Source: Cyanobacteriota bacterium (GTDB taxonomy: Bacteria; Cyanobacteriota; Cyanobacteriia; PCC-6307; Cyanobiaceae). Taken from it: a stretch of 9,635 nt of DNA. Below the pieces are notes generated by a model. The model was not told the DNA's origin. It was given only the letters and a program-made list of their open reading frames with translations, and did no database searches. Both the position numbers and the translations under genes were made by a program. The DNA lies in assembly GCA_947463165.1 (NCBI GenBank), contig CANHSW010000057.1:1-9635 (forward strand), given 5' to 3'. Of this stretch, positions 1 through 6,815 are shown piece after piece; position 1 is the stretch's first letter, and every line of letters starts with the position of its first letter.

Positions 1-2733
1 AGGCGGCGGCTGGAAGCGGGCTTAGCGGGGGCGCCGGGGGGAGCGGCGGCTGAGGATCTGGCGCCCCTGCCGCTGCAGGGCCCGATCAGGCTGTTTGGTC
101 TGAGCAGCATGGCGCCGCTGCAGGTGGAACTGCTGCAGGCCCTGTCGGGGCTGGTCGACGTCGAGATCTACCTGCTCAGTCCCTGCCGGGAGCTATGGCG
201 CCGCCGGGCCGAGGCGGCCCAGACCCCCCTGGGGGAGGACTGGTTGCTGCAGGTGCCCCGCCTGGAGGCCCGTTTTGGCCGGCTGGGGGCTGAATTTCAG
301 CAGTTGCTGGAGGGCACCGGCGTCGCCCAGCTGGGGGCCTGGCAGGAGAGGGATCTATTCATCGGCTCAGCCACGGCCGCCGAACATGCCGGCCGGCCGG
401 CCAGCCTGTTGGAGCAGCTGCAACAGCAGCTGGTGGAACCGGAATCCTGGCCGCAGCTGAGCTGTCAGCCCGGCGATCAATCACTGATGTTCCTGGCCTG
501 CCCCGGTCGGCTGCGGCAGGTGCAAATCGTGAGGGATCAAATCCTGCAGCTGATGGCCGCCGACCCCAGCCTCGCCCCGCGAGATGTGCTGGTGATGACG
601 CCAGAAGTGGACCTGTTCGCGCCCCTTGTGGCGGCGGTGTTTGGCGACAGCGAAGCCACAGGCGTAAACCTGCCCTGGCGGCTCACCGACCGCAGCCAGC
701 AGAGCGAGCCGGGGGTCGTCAAGGGCTTGCTGGCCCTGCTGGAACTGGCGGGAGAAAGGCTTTCCGCCTCCTGCCTCGAAAACCTGCTGGCCTGCACGCC
801 GCTGCTGGCGCGCCATGGTATCGAGGCCGATGAAGCTGGCGCGATCACAGCTCTGCTGCAGCGGGCCGGCTTTCGCTGGGGGTTGGATGGCGGCGATCGC
901 GACGGCGATCCCTGCCACAGCCTCAGTTGGGCGATCGATCGACTGCTGCTGGGGCTGGTGCTGCCGGAACAGCCGGGCCTGGCCCCAGCCGACACCGCAC
1001 CGCTGGCGATGGCGGGGAATCTGGAGCAGCAGGGCCGCTGGCTGCAGCTGTTGCTGGGCTTGCGGCGGGCCCTGGCTCAATTGCGGCGGCCCCGGCCGGC
1101 GGCGGCTTGGCTGCCGCTGCTGCGGGGGCTGATCGAACAGTTGTTCGGCGATGGTGGCACCTGGGCCTGGGAGCTGAGCTCAATCCATGCCGCCCTGGCC
1201 GAATGGGGTGAATTGGCCGTGGGTTGTGAACTCTGCCTGCCCGCCGCCGTGGTGGCGGCGGTGTTGCAGGAACGGTTGTCGGTTGATAGCGGTCGCTTTG
1301 GCCATCGCAGCGGCGCCCTCACCATCAGTGGCCTGGAGCCGATGCGCGCCATCCCCCACCGCTTGATCGTGCTGATGGGCCTGGATGCCGGGGTGTTTCC
1401 GCGCCAGCGGCAGCGGCCCGGTTTCCACCTGATGGAGCGCCAGCGGCAACTGGGCGATCCCGACCCCGCCGACCAGGACCGCTACGTGCTTTTAGAGGGC
1501 CTGCTCTCGGCCCGCCAGCACCTGCTGATCACCTGGAACAGCCGCGATCCCCGCAGTGGCGATCTGTTGATGCCCTGCACCCCTGTGCGGCAGTGGCTGG
1601 CCCTGCTGGAACAAGACCTGGGCGATGGCGCTATGGAGCTGGTGCTGCGCCAGCCGGCCGCCAACCCCTTGGAGCGCCGCAACTTCCTGCCCGAGGGTGA
1701 ACGGGCGCCGATCTGCAGTGATCGACGCCTGTTGGAGGCCCGCCGGTTGCTGGAAAACCAGGGCAGCTCAGCGCCAAGGCCGCTCGTGGATACGGCAGAC
1801 CCGGCGGAACCCCTCACATACGCGGAGTCCATCGAAACTGCAGAGTCAATCGAAGCCGAGGCGCCGCTCCAGCCCCTGACCACTACCTCTGCCTACGCCG
1901 ATCTGCTGGCTTGGTTGCAGGCGCCCCAGCGCTGCTGGTTGGCGGGCCTGGGTCTACGCCCCCATGAGTCGAGCCAGCCGATCGAAGATCTGGAGCCGTT
2001 CAGCCTGGAGGAGCGCCAGCGGGCCCAATTGCTGCGCAACGCCCTGGAGGCCGGTGAATGCCCCGACCTGCCTTGGGAGTTGCGGGGGCGCGGCCTGCTG
2101 CCGCCCAAAGCGGCGGGCGTGTTGGAGGCCCAGCGGCTCAGCCAGCGCTGGTGCAGCCTGGACGAACTGCTCGCCAGCCTGGGGGAGGAACGGCGGCAAC
2201 TGGCCCAGGGGCAGGGGCTGGCGGCCGAGCTGCGCTGGCGCGGCGATGCCCTGCTAATGGTTCATGCCGCCAAACCGCGCACCCCCCAGCGCCTGCAACT
2301 GTGGCTGGAACTGCTGCTGGCCTGCGTCGCCGGCCAGCGGCCGGGTTCAGCCCTGTTGGTGGGCCGCCAAGAGCAGGGTTTTGCCATTCTCGAGAGCATT
2401 CAGCCCCTGGAGCCCTCCGCCGCGGCCCCCCTGCTGGATCAATTGCAACGCTGGCGCCACCACTACCGAGAGCACTGTTGGCCTGTGCCCCCGGAGACCG
2501 GCTGGGCCTGGGCATGTGCAGAAGCCAAGCAGGCTGGCAGGGGACTGCAGGCGGCCTGCCAGGCCTGGGAGGGGGGATTTGGCGCCATCGCCGAACGCCA
2601 GGCCGCCGAGATGGCGCTTTGCTTTGGCCCCTCCTTGCCGGCCCGCGAGCTGGTGGCTGAGCGGTTTGCGCAGCACGCCAGCAACCTGTTCGGGCCGCTG
2701 CTGGCTCGCCACAGCAAGGAGAGCAGGCGATGA
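1..2733 (+). CDS. recC: RecC, exodeoxyribonuclease V gamma subunit (5' end outside window)
   Basis: RecC is the scaffold and Chi-scanning subunit of the RecBCD helicase-nuclease, which processes double-strand ends for RecA-dependent repair and degrades foreign linear DNA in the cytoplasm. The frame is open from base 1 to the TGA at 2731; 910 residues are visible. The ATG at 109 is internal: upstream codons 29-40 already read like the family block IRLFGLSSMAPL. Compared with E. coli RecC (about 1120 residues) roughly 230 N-terminal residues are missing. Family-like blocks include SPCRELW (codons 55-61), the PRDVLVMTPEVD region near codon 200, GFRWGLD near 290, and the segment at codons 440-475 with IPHRLIVLMGLDAGVFPR. 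The C-terminal part (about codon 620 on) resembles the inactive nuclease-like domain of RecC. A duplicated AESIE peptide sits just before that domain. The gene overlaps recB by 4 nt. AddB was considered, but the blocks and the recB/recD neighbours favour RecC. Confidence 0.97.
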   Translation, partial: RRRLEAGLAGAPGGAAAEDLAPLPLQGPIRLFGLSSMAPLQVELLQALSGLVDVEIYLLSPCRELWRRRAEAAQTPLGEDWLLQVPRLEARFGRLGAEFQQLLEGTGVAQLGAWQERDLFIGSATAAEHAGRPASLLEQLQQQLVEPESWPQLSCQPGDQSLMFLACPGRLRQVQIVRDQILQLMAADPSLAPRDVLVMTPEVDLFAPLVAAVFGDSEATGVNLPWRLTDRSQQSEPGVVKGLLALLELAGERLSASCLENLLACTPLLARHGIEADEAGAITALLQRAGFRWGLDGGDRDGDPCHSLSWAIDRLLLGLVLPEQPGLAPADTAPLAMAGNLEQQGRWLQLLLGLRRALAQLRRPRPAAAWLPLLRGLIEQLFGDGGTWAWELSSIHAALAEWGELAVGCELCLPAAVVAAVLQERLSVDSGRFGHRSGALTISGLEPMRAIPHRLIVLMGLDAGVFPRQRQRPGFHLMERQRQLGDPDPADQDRYVLLEGLLSARQHLLITWNSRDPRSGDLLMPCTPVRQWLALLEQDLGDGAMELVLRQPAANPLERRNFLPEGERAPICSDRRLLEARRLLENQGSSAPRPLVDTADPAEPLTYAESIETAESIEAEAPLQPLTTTSAYADLLAWLQAPQRCWLAGLGLRPHESSQPIEDLEPFSLEERQRAQLLRNALEAGECPDLPWELRGRGLLPPKAAGVLEAQRLSQRWCSLDELLASLGEERRQLAQGQGLAAELRWRGDALLMVHAAKPRTPQRLQLWLELLLACVAGQRPGSALLVGRQEQGFAILESIQPLEPSAAAPLLDQLQRWRHHYREHCWPVPPETGWAWACAEAKQAGRGLQAACQAWEGGFGAIAERQAAEMALCFGPSLPARELVAERFAQHASNLFGPLLARHSKESRR
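893..900. repeat. Single HIP1-type palindrome GCGATCGC inside recC
   Basis: A perfect GCGATCGC octamer is present once, within recC. This palindrome (HIP1) is strongly over-represented in many cyanobacterial genomes. I found one in about 9.6 kb, so this window is not HIP1-rich. One copy in GC-rich DNA can be chance, so it is only a weak hint about the organism. Confidence 0.35.
1822..1857 (+). repeat. Two 18-bp in-frame tandem units in recC (AESIET / AESIEA)
   Basis: Two adjacent 18-bp units encode AESIET and AESIEA (codons 608-619 counted from base 1). They differ at four of 18 positions, two of them silent. The stretch is acidic and lies between the helicase-like part of RecC and the C-terminal block that starts near LTTTSAYADLLAWL, so it is probably a flexible linker. 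It is the smallest of the repeat sites in the window and would mean little alone. Confidence 0.6.
2716..2721 (+). promoter_or_regulatory. Shine-Dalgarno site of recB (AAGGAG) inside the recC end
   Basis: AAGGAG lies 8 nt before the recB ATG at 2730, inside the last recC codons. It is a near-consensus ribosome binding site and fixes the recB start. Together with the ATGA overlap it suggests reinitiation or coupled translation of RecC and RecB. Confidence 0.8.
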
Positions 2734-5700
2734 AAGCAGCCTCATCTGCTCTCGACTTCGACGCCAACTCGCTGGCTTTGCAGCCCGGCGTGCAGCTGCT
2801 GGAGGCCAGCGCTGGCACCGGTAAAACCTTCGCCTTGGCCCACCTGGTGTTGCGGCTGGTGAGTCGTGAGCTGGATCCACTCGATTTGGAGCGGTTGCTG
2901 GTGGTTACCTTCACCGATGCGGCGGCGGCCGAACTGCGAGACCGCATCGCCCGCCGCCTCCAGCAGGCCCTGGCCGCCGTGGAGGGCAATGGCCCGCCAG
3001 CGGACCAGGTGCTGGCGGACTGGTTGGCGCTGCAGCCCGGGGAACCAGAGCAAAGGTTGCGTTTACAGGGAAGGCTGTTGCTGGCCCTGGAAGGTTTGGA
3101 TCGCGCCGATATCACCACCATTCATGGCTTCTGCCATCGCACCCTGCAACGCCATGCCCTGGAGGCTGGGCTGGGGCCGTCACCGGAACTGGATAGCGAT
3201 GACGGTGAACGCTCCGCCCAGGTGGTGCACGACTACTGGCAGCGACAGGTGCTCAGCCTCGATCCGGCGATGTTGGCGGGGCTGAGCCAGCAGGGCGTCA
3301 CGCCGGAGTTATTGCAGCGACTGCTGCGCCGCCTGGATGCGGATCCGGCGCTGCAGCTGGAGCCCCTGCCGCCAGATCTGCTCGCCGATCAACCCCTGGC
3401 CCCCCAGCTGCAGGCGATCTGGCATCGCCGCTGGCACAATTTTGTTGCCCAATGGGAAGCCGGCGGCGCGGGCTTGGAGCAGGCCTGCCGCGACCTGGCA
3501 GCGGAGCTGCGCTCCTGGGGCGTCAAGGACACCAAGCCCTACAGCCCCGCCCCGAAAACCGATCGCTGTGCCCAGCTGAACGCCTGGCTAGAGGGGCTGC
3601 GGGCCAGCCTGGGGGATGCCCCCGCCAGCTATGACCTGGTGCTGGGGCAACCGCTGCTGCAGAGCTATTTCCACCCGGCGGTGTTCACCAAGCTGGCCGA
3701 GGGCCCCCTGGCTGATGGGCCCCTGAATCAAGCGCCGCCAGATTCAACCAAGCCGGCCAGCAAGCGTTCGCTGCCCCAGCGAGCCCTGCAGGAATCGATC
3801 GCGGCGATTGTGGACGGGCCGGTGGAACTGTTGCTCGCCCATGGCTTGCACTGGAGCCGCGAAGAACTGCAGCGGCGCCGTAGCTCCAGCGGCAAACTCA
3901 GCTTTGGCGATTTATTGGCCTGTCTGGATCCAGGGCCCAAAGGCAGCGGCCATCAGGAAGACAGCAGCCAGGTGGAAGGCAGCGGCCATGAAGAAGTCAG
4001 CAACCAGAAGAAAAGCAGCGGCCAGGCGAAAAACAGCGGCCGGGCGGAAAGCACCGGTCATGCGAAAACCAGCGGCCATGGCGATCTGATCGCGGCTGTT
4101 AGCGCTCGATACCAGGTGGCCCTGGTGGATGAATTTCAGGACACCGATCCGATTCAGTGGCGCATCCTGGAGCGCGCCTTCACGCTGCCAAAGGCGGAAG
4201 GCCCCCAGCATCTGCTGGTGATGGTGGGCGATCCCAAGCAGGCCATCTACAGATTCCGTGGCGGCGAACTGGCCACCTATCGGCGCGCCAGCCAGCGTGC
4301 CGATGCCAGCTACAGCCTGCGCGAAAATCGCCGCGCCAGCCCTGGCCTGGTGGCGGCGCTCAATGCCCTGATGGCGCCGGGTTTGGTGGGCTCCAGGCTG
4401 GCGGTGCCCGAGGTGCTGGCCCGCGCCGACCATGGCCAGCTGTTACTCGATCCAGGCGAATCGCCCCTGCAGCTGCTGCCCCTGGCATCCGACGAGCAGT
4501 TGCCGGATCAAGTGGCTGGCCTCTGCCTGCGGTTGCTGCAGCGGCCGCTGCGGATCCGCAAGGGCAATGACCTTGACGGCTGGCGGGAGCGGCCGTTGAC
4601 GCCGGCCGATATCTGTCTGCTGGTGGCCAAGCACCGCCAGGCGGAGGAGCTGCGCACCGCCCTGGAGAGGCGCCAGTTGCCCAGCCGACTGGTGAGCCGT
4701 GGCGATGTATTTGCCAGCGAAGCCGCCGCTGCTCTGCAGCGTCTGCTGGATGCGCTGGCCGATCCCGGCAACCCTGGTCGCCAGCGGCTGCTGGCCGTTT
4801 CACCCCTGCTCGGCTGGACGGCCGCAACCCTGGCGGCGGCGGGCCCCGACCACTGGGATCTGCTGGGGGATCAACTGGCGGGGCTGGCCAGCCGCCTGCC
4901 GCGCGATGGGCTGTTGGCCTGTCTGGGCCAGTTGTTGCGCACCGAGGGCCTGGCAAGGCTGTCCCTGGGGGGGCGCCTGCTGGCCGACCTGCAGCAGGCG
5001 GCGGAGCTGGTGCAGGAGCGGATGCATCAATTGGGCCAGGGGGCCGGCGCCGCTGCCGACTGGCTGCGGCGCCGGCGGCTGGATCCGGATCCCGAGGTGC
5101 CGGAAGCCCACCAGCTCAACAGCACCGCCGCCGAGGCCGCCATCGCCGTGGTGACGGTGCATCGCAGCAAGGGGCTGGAGTATCCCGTGGTGATCTGCCC
5201 TTACCTGTGGCGGGCCAGCGAGCGGCCCAGCGCCGCCATCCGGGAACTGGGCCGGCGCTGGCTGCCGCCGGCTGCCGATGCTCCGCTGCTCGACCTGCAC
5301 CGCTCGCCCCACTGGGGTCGGGGCCGCGCCGCCGCCGAGGAAAACTGGCTCGCCCAGCGGCAGGAGGCTGAACGCTTGGCCTACGTGGCCGCCACCCGGG
5401 CCCAGCATCTGCTGGTGCTGGGCTGGCGCCAGGAGCAGCGGCGCCAGGGCCAGGCTCGCGCTGGCCAGAATCCAGCTGGCCAGAATCGAGCTGGCCAGAA
5501 TCCAGCTCTTCAGGACAACCCCCTGGCCAGCTGGCTGTTGCAATCAGATGGCGAGCGGCGCAGCCCAGAAGAGCTGCCGATCACAGAGATCAACCCGGAA
5601 GACCTACCCGCCGCCGGTGCCCGCTGGCAGCCAGCGGCGGGGGATGGGGAATTGCGACTCGGGCCGCTGCCCCGCCAGCGACTGGACAGCAGCTGGGGGC

Positions 5701-6815
5701 GCAGCAGTTACACCAGCTGGACCCATGGCGGTCCGCTGCAGCCGGGCGCAGTTGAGGAGGGCCGGCTAGGCGATGAACCGGCCGCCAACCCCCTTGCCCC
5801 AGAGCAGCCGGGGGCCCTTGGCGATAGTGCGGAAATCAAATCAGCCACCAATTCAGCTACCAACTCAGCCACTAATTCAGCCAGCCAATCAGCCAGCTCA
5901 TCAGCCAGTAATGGGGAGCCTGGCTTTGCAGATCCGCTGGGCCCCTTGGCCAACTTTCCCCGCGGCAGTGGGCCCGGCGAGGCCCTGCACCGGATCCTGG
6001 AGCGGCTCGACTACAGCCAGAGCCCCAACGAGCCCCAGGCCCGCGCCGTGATTGAACAGGAGCTGGAGCGGGCCGCTCTCGATGTCGGTTGGGCGGAGGC
6101 CCTCAGCGAGGGCTTGACGCGACTGTGGCTCACCCCCATGGGGGCGGGCCTGGGGGGATTTCGGCTGGCTGAGCTGGCCCGGGAGGAGCGGCTCAACGAA
6201 CTGAACTTCGACCTGCCGCTGGCGGTGCCCAAGCCCCGCTTGACGGCTACAAACGCCCCTGGCACATCCACTGGCAGGGCTGGCTGGCCCCTGGTGCGGG
6301 CCCGCGGGCTGGCGGACTGTTTTCGCCACCATCCGGGGGGTCTGTTTGGAGAGGCCTATGCCGACGATCTAGATCGGCTGGAGCTGGCCAGTCGCGGCTT
6401 TCTCACCGGCTCGATCGATCTGGTGTTCCGCCGGGGGGAGCGCTGGTGGGTGCTGGATTGGAAGAGCAACTGGCTGGGCGAGCGGGATGCGGCCGGCGGC
6501 CCCCAGGCCTGTGGACCCGCCCACTACGGCCAGGCGGCGATGGCGCAGCTGATGGCCGCCTGCCACTACCCGTTGCAGGCCCATCTATATCTGGTGGCCC
6601 TGCATCGCTACCTGCGCTGGCGCCTGCCGGGCTATCGGCCCCAGCTGCACCTGGGCGGCTACGCCTATGTGTTTCTGCGCGGCGTGCCGGAGCACAGCCC
6701 CTCCATCCAGCGCTGGGCGGCGCGGGGAGAGGCGATACCGGGAATGCTGGTGGAGCAACCACCGCTGGCACGCCTGCTGGCGCTGGATTCCCTGTTGCGG
6801 GAGGGCCTTGCGTGA
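2730..6815 (+). CDS. recB: RecB, exodeoxyribonuclease V beta subunit: helicase and nuclease
   Basis: RecB is the 3'-5' translocating ATPase and the only nuclease of RecBCD; it also loads RecA after Chi. Visible helicase motifs: Walker A ASAGTGKT (residues 26-33, K32), VTFTDAAAAELRDRI (59-73), TIHGFC (130-135), Walker B DEFQDTDP (467-474), VGDPKQAIYRFRGG (499-512), SLRENRR (529-535), VTVHRSKGLEYP (808-819) and RLAYVAATRA (882-891). The nuclease domain (about 1080-1361) has H1087 in GEALHRILE, D1230 in GSIDLVF, and D1243 and K1245 in LDWKSNWLG, matching E. coli H956, D1067, D1080 and K1082. The C-terminus resembles E. coli RecB closely (AAMAQLMAACHYPLQAHLY). At 1361 residues it is about 180 longer than E. 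coli RecB, partly through three tandem-repeat insertions. The motif usually NWRS or NYRS reads NRRA here. The start is set by AAGGAG at 2716; the end overlaps recD by GTGA. Confidence 0.98.
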   Translation: MKAASSALDFDANSLALQPGVQLLEASAGTGKTFALAHLVLRLVSRELDPLDLERLLVVTFTDAAAAELRDRIARRLQQALAAVEGNGPPADQVLADWLALQPGEPEQRLRLQGRLLLALEGLDRADITTIHGFCHRTLQRHALEAGLGPSPELDSDDGERSAQVVHDYWQRQVLSLDPAMLAGLSQQGVTPELLQRLLRRLDADPALQLEPLPPDLLADQPLAPQLQAIWHRRWHNFVAQWEAGGAGLEQACRDLAAELRSWGVKDTKPYSPAPKTDRCAQLNAWLEGLRASLGDAPASYDLVLGQPLLQSYFHPAVFTKLAEGPLADGPLNQAPPDSTKPASKRSLPQRALQESIAAIVDGPVELLLAHGLHWSREELQRRRSSSGKLSFGDLLACLDPGPKGSGHQEDSSQVEGSGHEEVSNQKKSSGQAKNSGRAESTGHAKTSGHGDLIAAVSARYQVALVDEFQDTDPIQWRILERAFTLPKAEGPQHLLVMVGDPKQAIYRFRGGELATYRRASQRADASYSLRENRRASPGLVAALNALMAPGLVGSRLAVPEVLARADHGQLLLDPGESPLQLLPLASDEQLPDQVAGLCLRLLQRPLRIRKGNDLDGWRERPLTPADICLLVAKHRQAEELRTALERRQLPSRLVSRGDVFASEAAAALQRLLDALADPGNPGRQRLLAVSPLLGWTAATLAAAGPDHWDLLGDQLAGLASRLPRDGLLACLGQLLRTEGLARLSLGGRLLADLQQAAELVQERMHQLGQGAGAAADWLRRRRLDPDPEVPEAHQLNSTAAEAAIAVVTVHRSKGLEYPVVICPYLWRASERPSAAIRELGRRWLPPAADAPLLDLHRSPHWGRGRAAAEENWLAQRQEAERLAYVAATRAQHLLVLGWRQEQRRQGQARAGQNPAGQNRAGQNPALQDNPLASWLLQSDGERRSPEELPITEINPEDLPAAGARWQPAAGDGELRLGPLPRQRLDSSWGRSSYTSWTHGGPLQPGAVEEGRLGDEPAANPLAPEQPGALGDSAEIKSATNSATNSATNSASQSASSSASNGEPGFADPLGPLANFPRGSGPGEALHRILERLDYSQSPNEPQARAVIEQELERAALDVGWAEALSEGLTRLWLTPMGAGLGGFRLAELAREERLNELNFDLPLAVPKPRLTATNAPGTSTGRAGWPLVRARGLADCFRHHPGGLFGEAYADDLDRLELASRGFLTGSIDLVFRRGERWWVLDWKSNWLGERDAAGGPQACGPAHYGQAAMAQLMAACHYPLQAHLYLVALHRYLRWRLPGYRPQLHLGGYAYVFLRGVPEHSPSIQRWAARGEAIPGMLVEQPPLARLLALDSLLREGLA
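3945..4088 (+). repeat. Eight degenerate 18-bp in-frame tandem units in recB
   Basis: Eight consecutive 18-bp units encode hexapeptides of the pattern SGHxxx (for example SGHQED, SGQAKN, TGHAKT), RecB residues 406-453. Most units begin AGCGGCC or a close variant. The array lies between the family block LSFGDLLACLD and the segment LIAAVSARYQVALVDEFQDTD containing Walker B; E. coli RecB has only a short connector there. The peptide is hydrophilic and mixed in charge (His, Lys, Glu, Ser, Gly), as expected of an exposed, disordered loop. The last unit (SGHGDL) grades into conserved sequence. Confidence 0.9.
5460..5504 (+). repeat. Three near-identical 15-bp in-frame units in recB (AGQNP type)
   Basis: Three adjacent 15-bp units, GCTGGCCAGAATCCA with one single-base variant (fourth base from the end reads as CGA rather than CCA in the last codon), encode AGQNP, AGQNR and AGQNP, RecB residues 911-925. 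They follow helicase motif VI in a loop before NPLASWLL. Each unit carries the palindrome CTGGCCAG (5461-5468, 5476-5483, 5491-5498), and a fourth CTGGCCAG occurs at 5523-5530 outside the array. This is the least diverged array in the window and so probably the youngest. Confidence 0.9.
5841..5912 (+). repeat. Six 12-bp in-frame units in the recB helicase-nuclease tether
   Basis: Six consecutive 12-bp units, each starting TCAGC, encode SATN three times and then SASQ, SASS and SASN (RecB residues 1038-1061). They fall in the poorly conserved region between the helicase C-terminal part (SSYTSWTHGG) and the nuclease domain (PRGSGPGEALHRILE). In known RecB structures this region is a flexible tether that lets the nuclease domain move. 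The first three units differ only at silent positions, so selection or recent copying keeps the peptide. Confidence 0.9.
6799..6805 (+). promoter_or_regulatory. Shine-Dalgarno site of recD (GGGAGGG) inside the recB end
   Basis: GGGAGGG ends 6 nt before the GTG at 6812. It supports GTG as the recD start rather than the much earlier ATG at 6446, which would overlap recB by about 370 nt across the conserved nuclease domain. Confidence 0.7.

Noticed and set aside
109..111. ATG 109 as the true start of recC
   Set aside because: The frame is open to base 1 and the upstream codons match the RecC family block, so the real start lies outside the window.
2138..3121. Long antisense reading frame of 327 codons
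   Set aside because: High-GC genes produce long antisense frames. The peptide is Pro/Ala/Arg-rich with no recognisable motif, and it spans the recC-recB junction, where both sense genes are clear.
3945..4088. Repeat array considered as a CRISPR or regulatory iteron array
   Set aside because: Units are directly adjacent without spacers, degenerate, in frame with recB and lie between conserved helicase motifs, so it is a coding minisatellite.
4800..5543. Antisense frame of 247 codons inside recB
   Set aside because: It covers conserved RecB helicase motifs V and VI, has biased composition (Gln/Pro/Gly/Ala) and no sign of its own start signals.
6446..6811. Upstream extension of recD to the ATG at 6446
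   Set aside because: It would overlap the conserved RecB nuclease domain by about 370 nt; the encoded extension is Ala/Gly/Pro/Arg-rich like a shadow frame, while GTG 6812 has a ribosome site and a 4-nt overlap.
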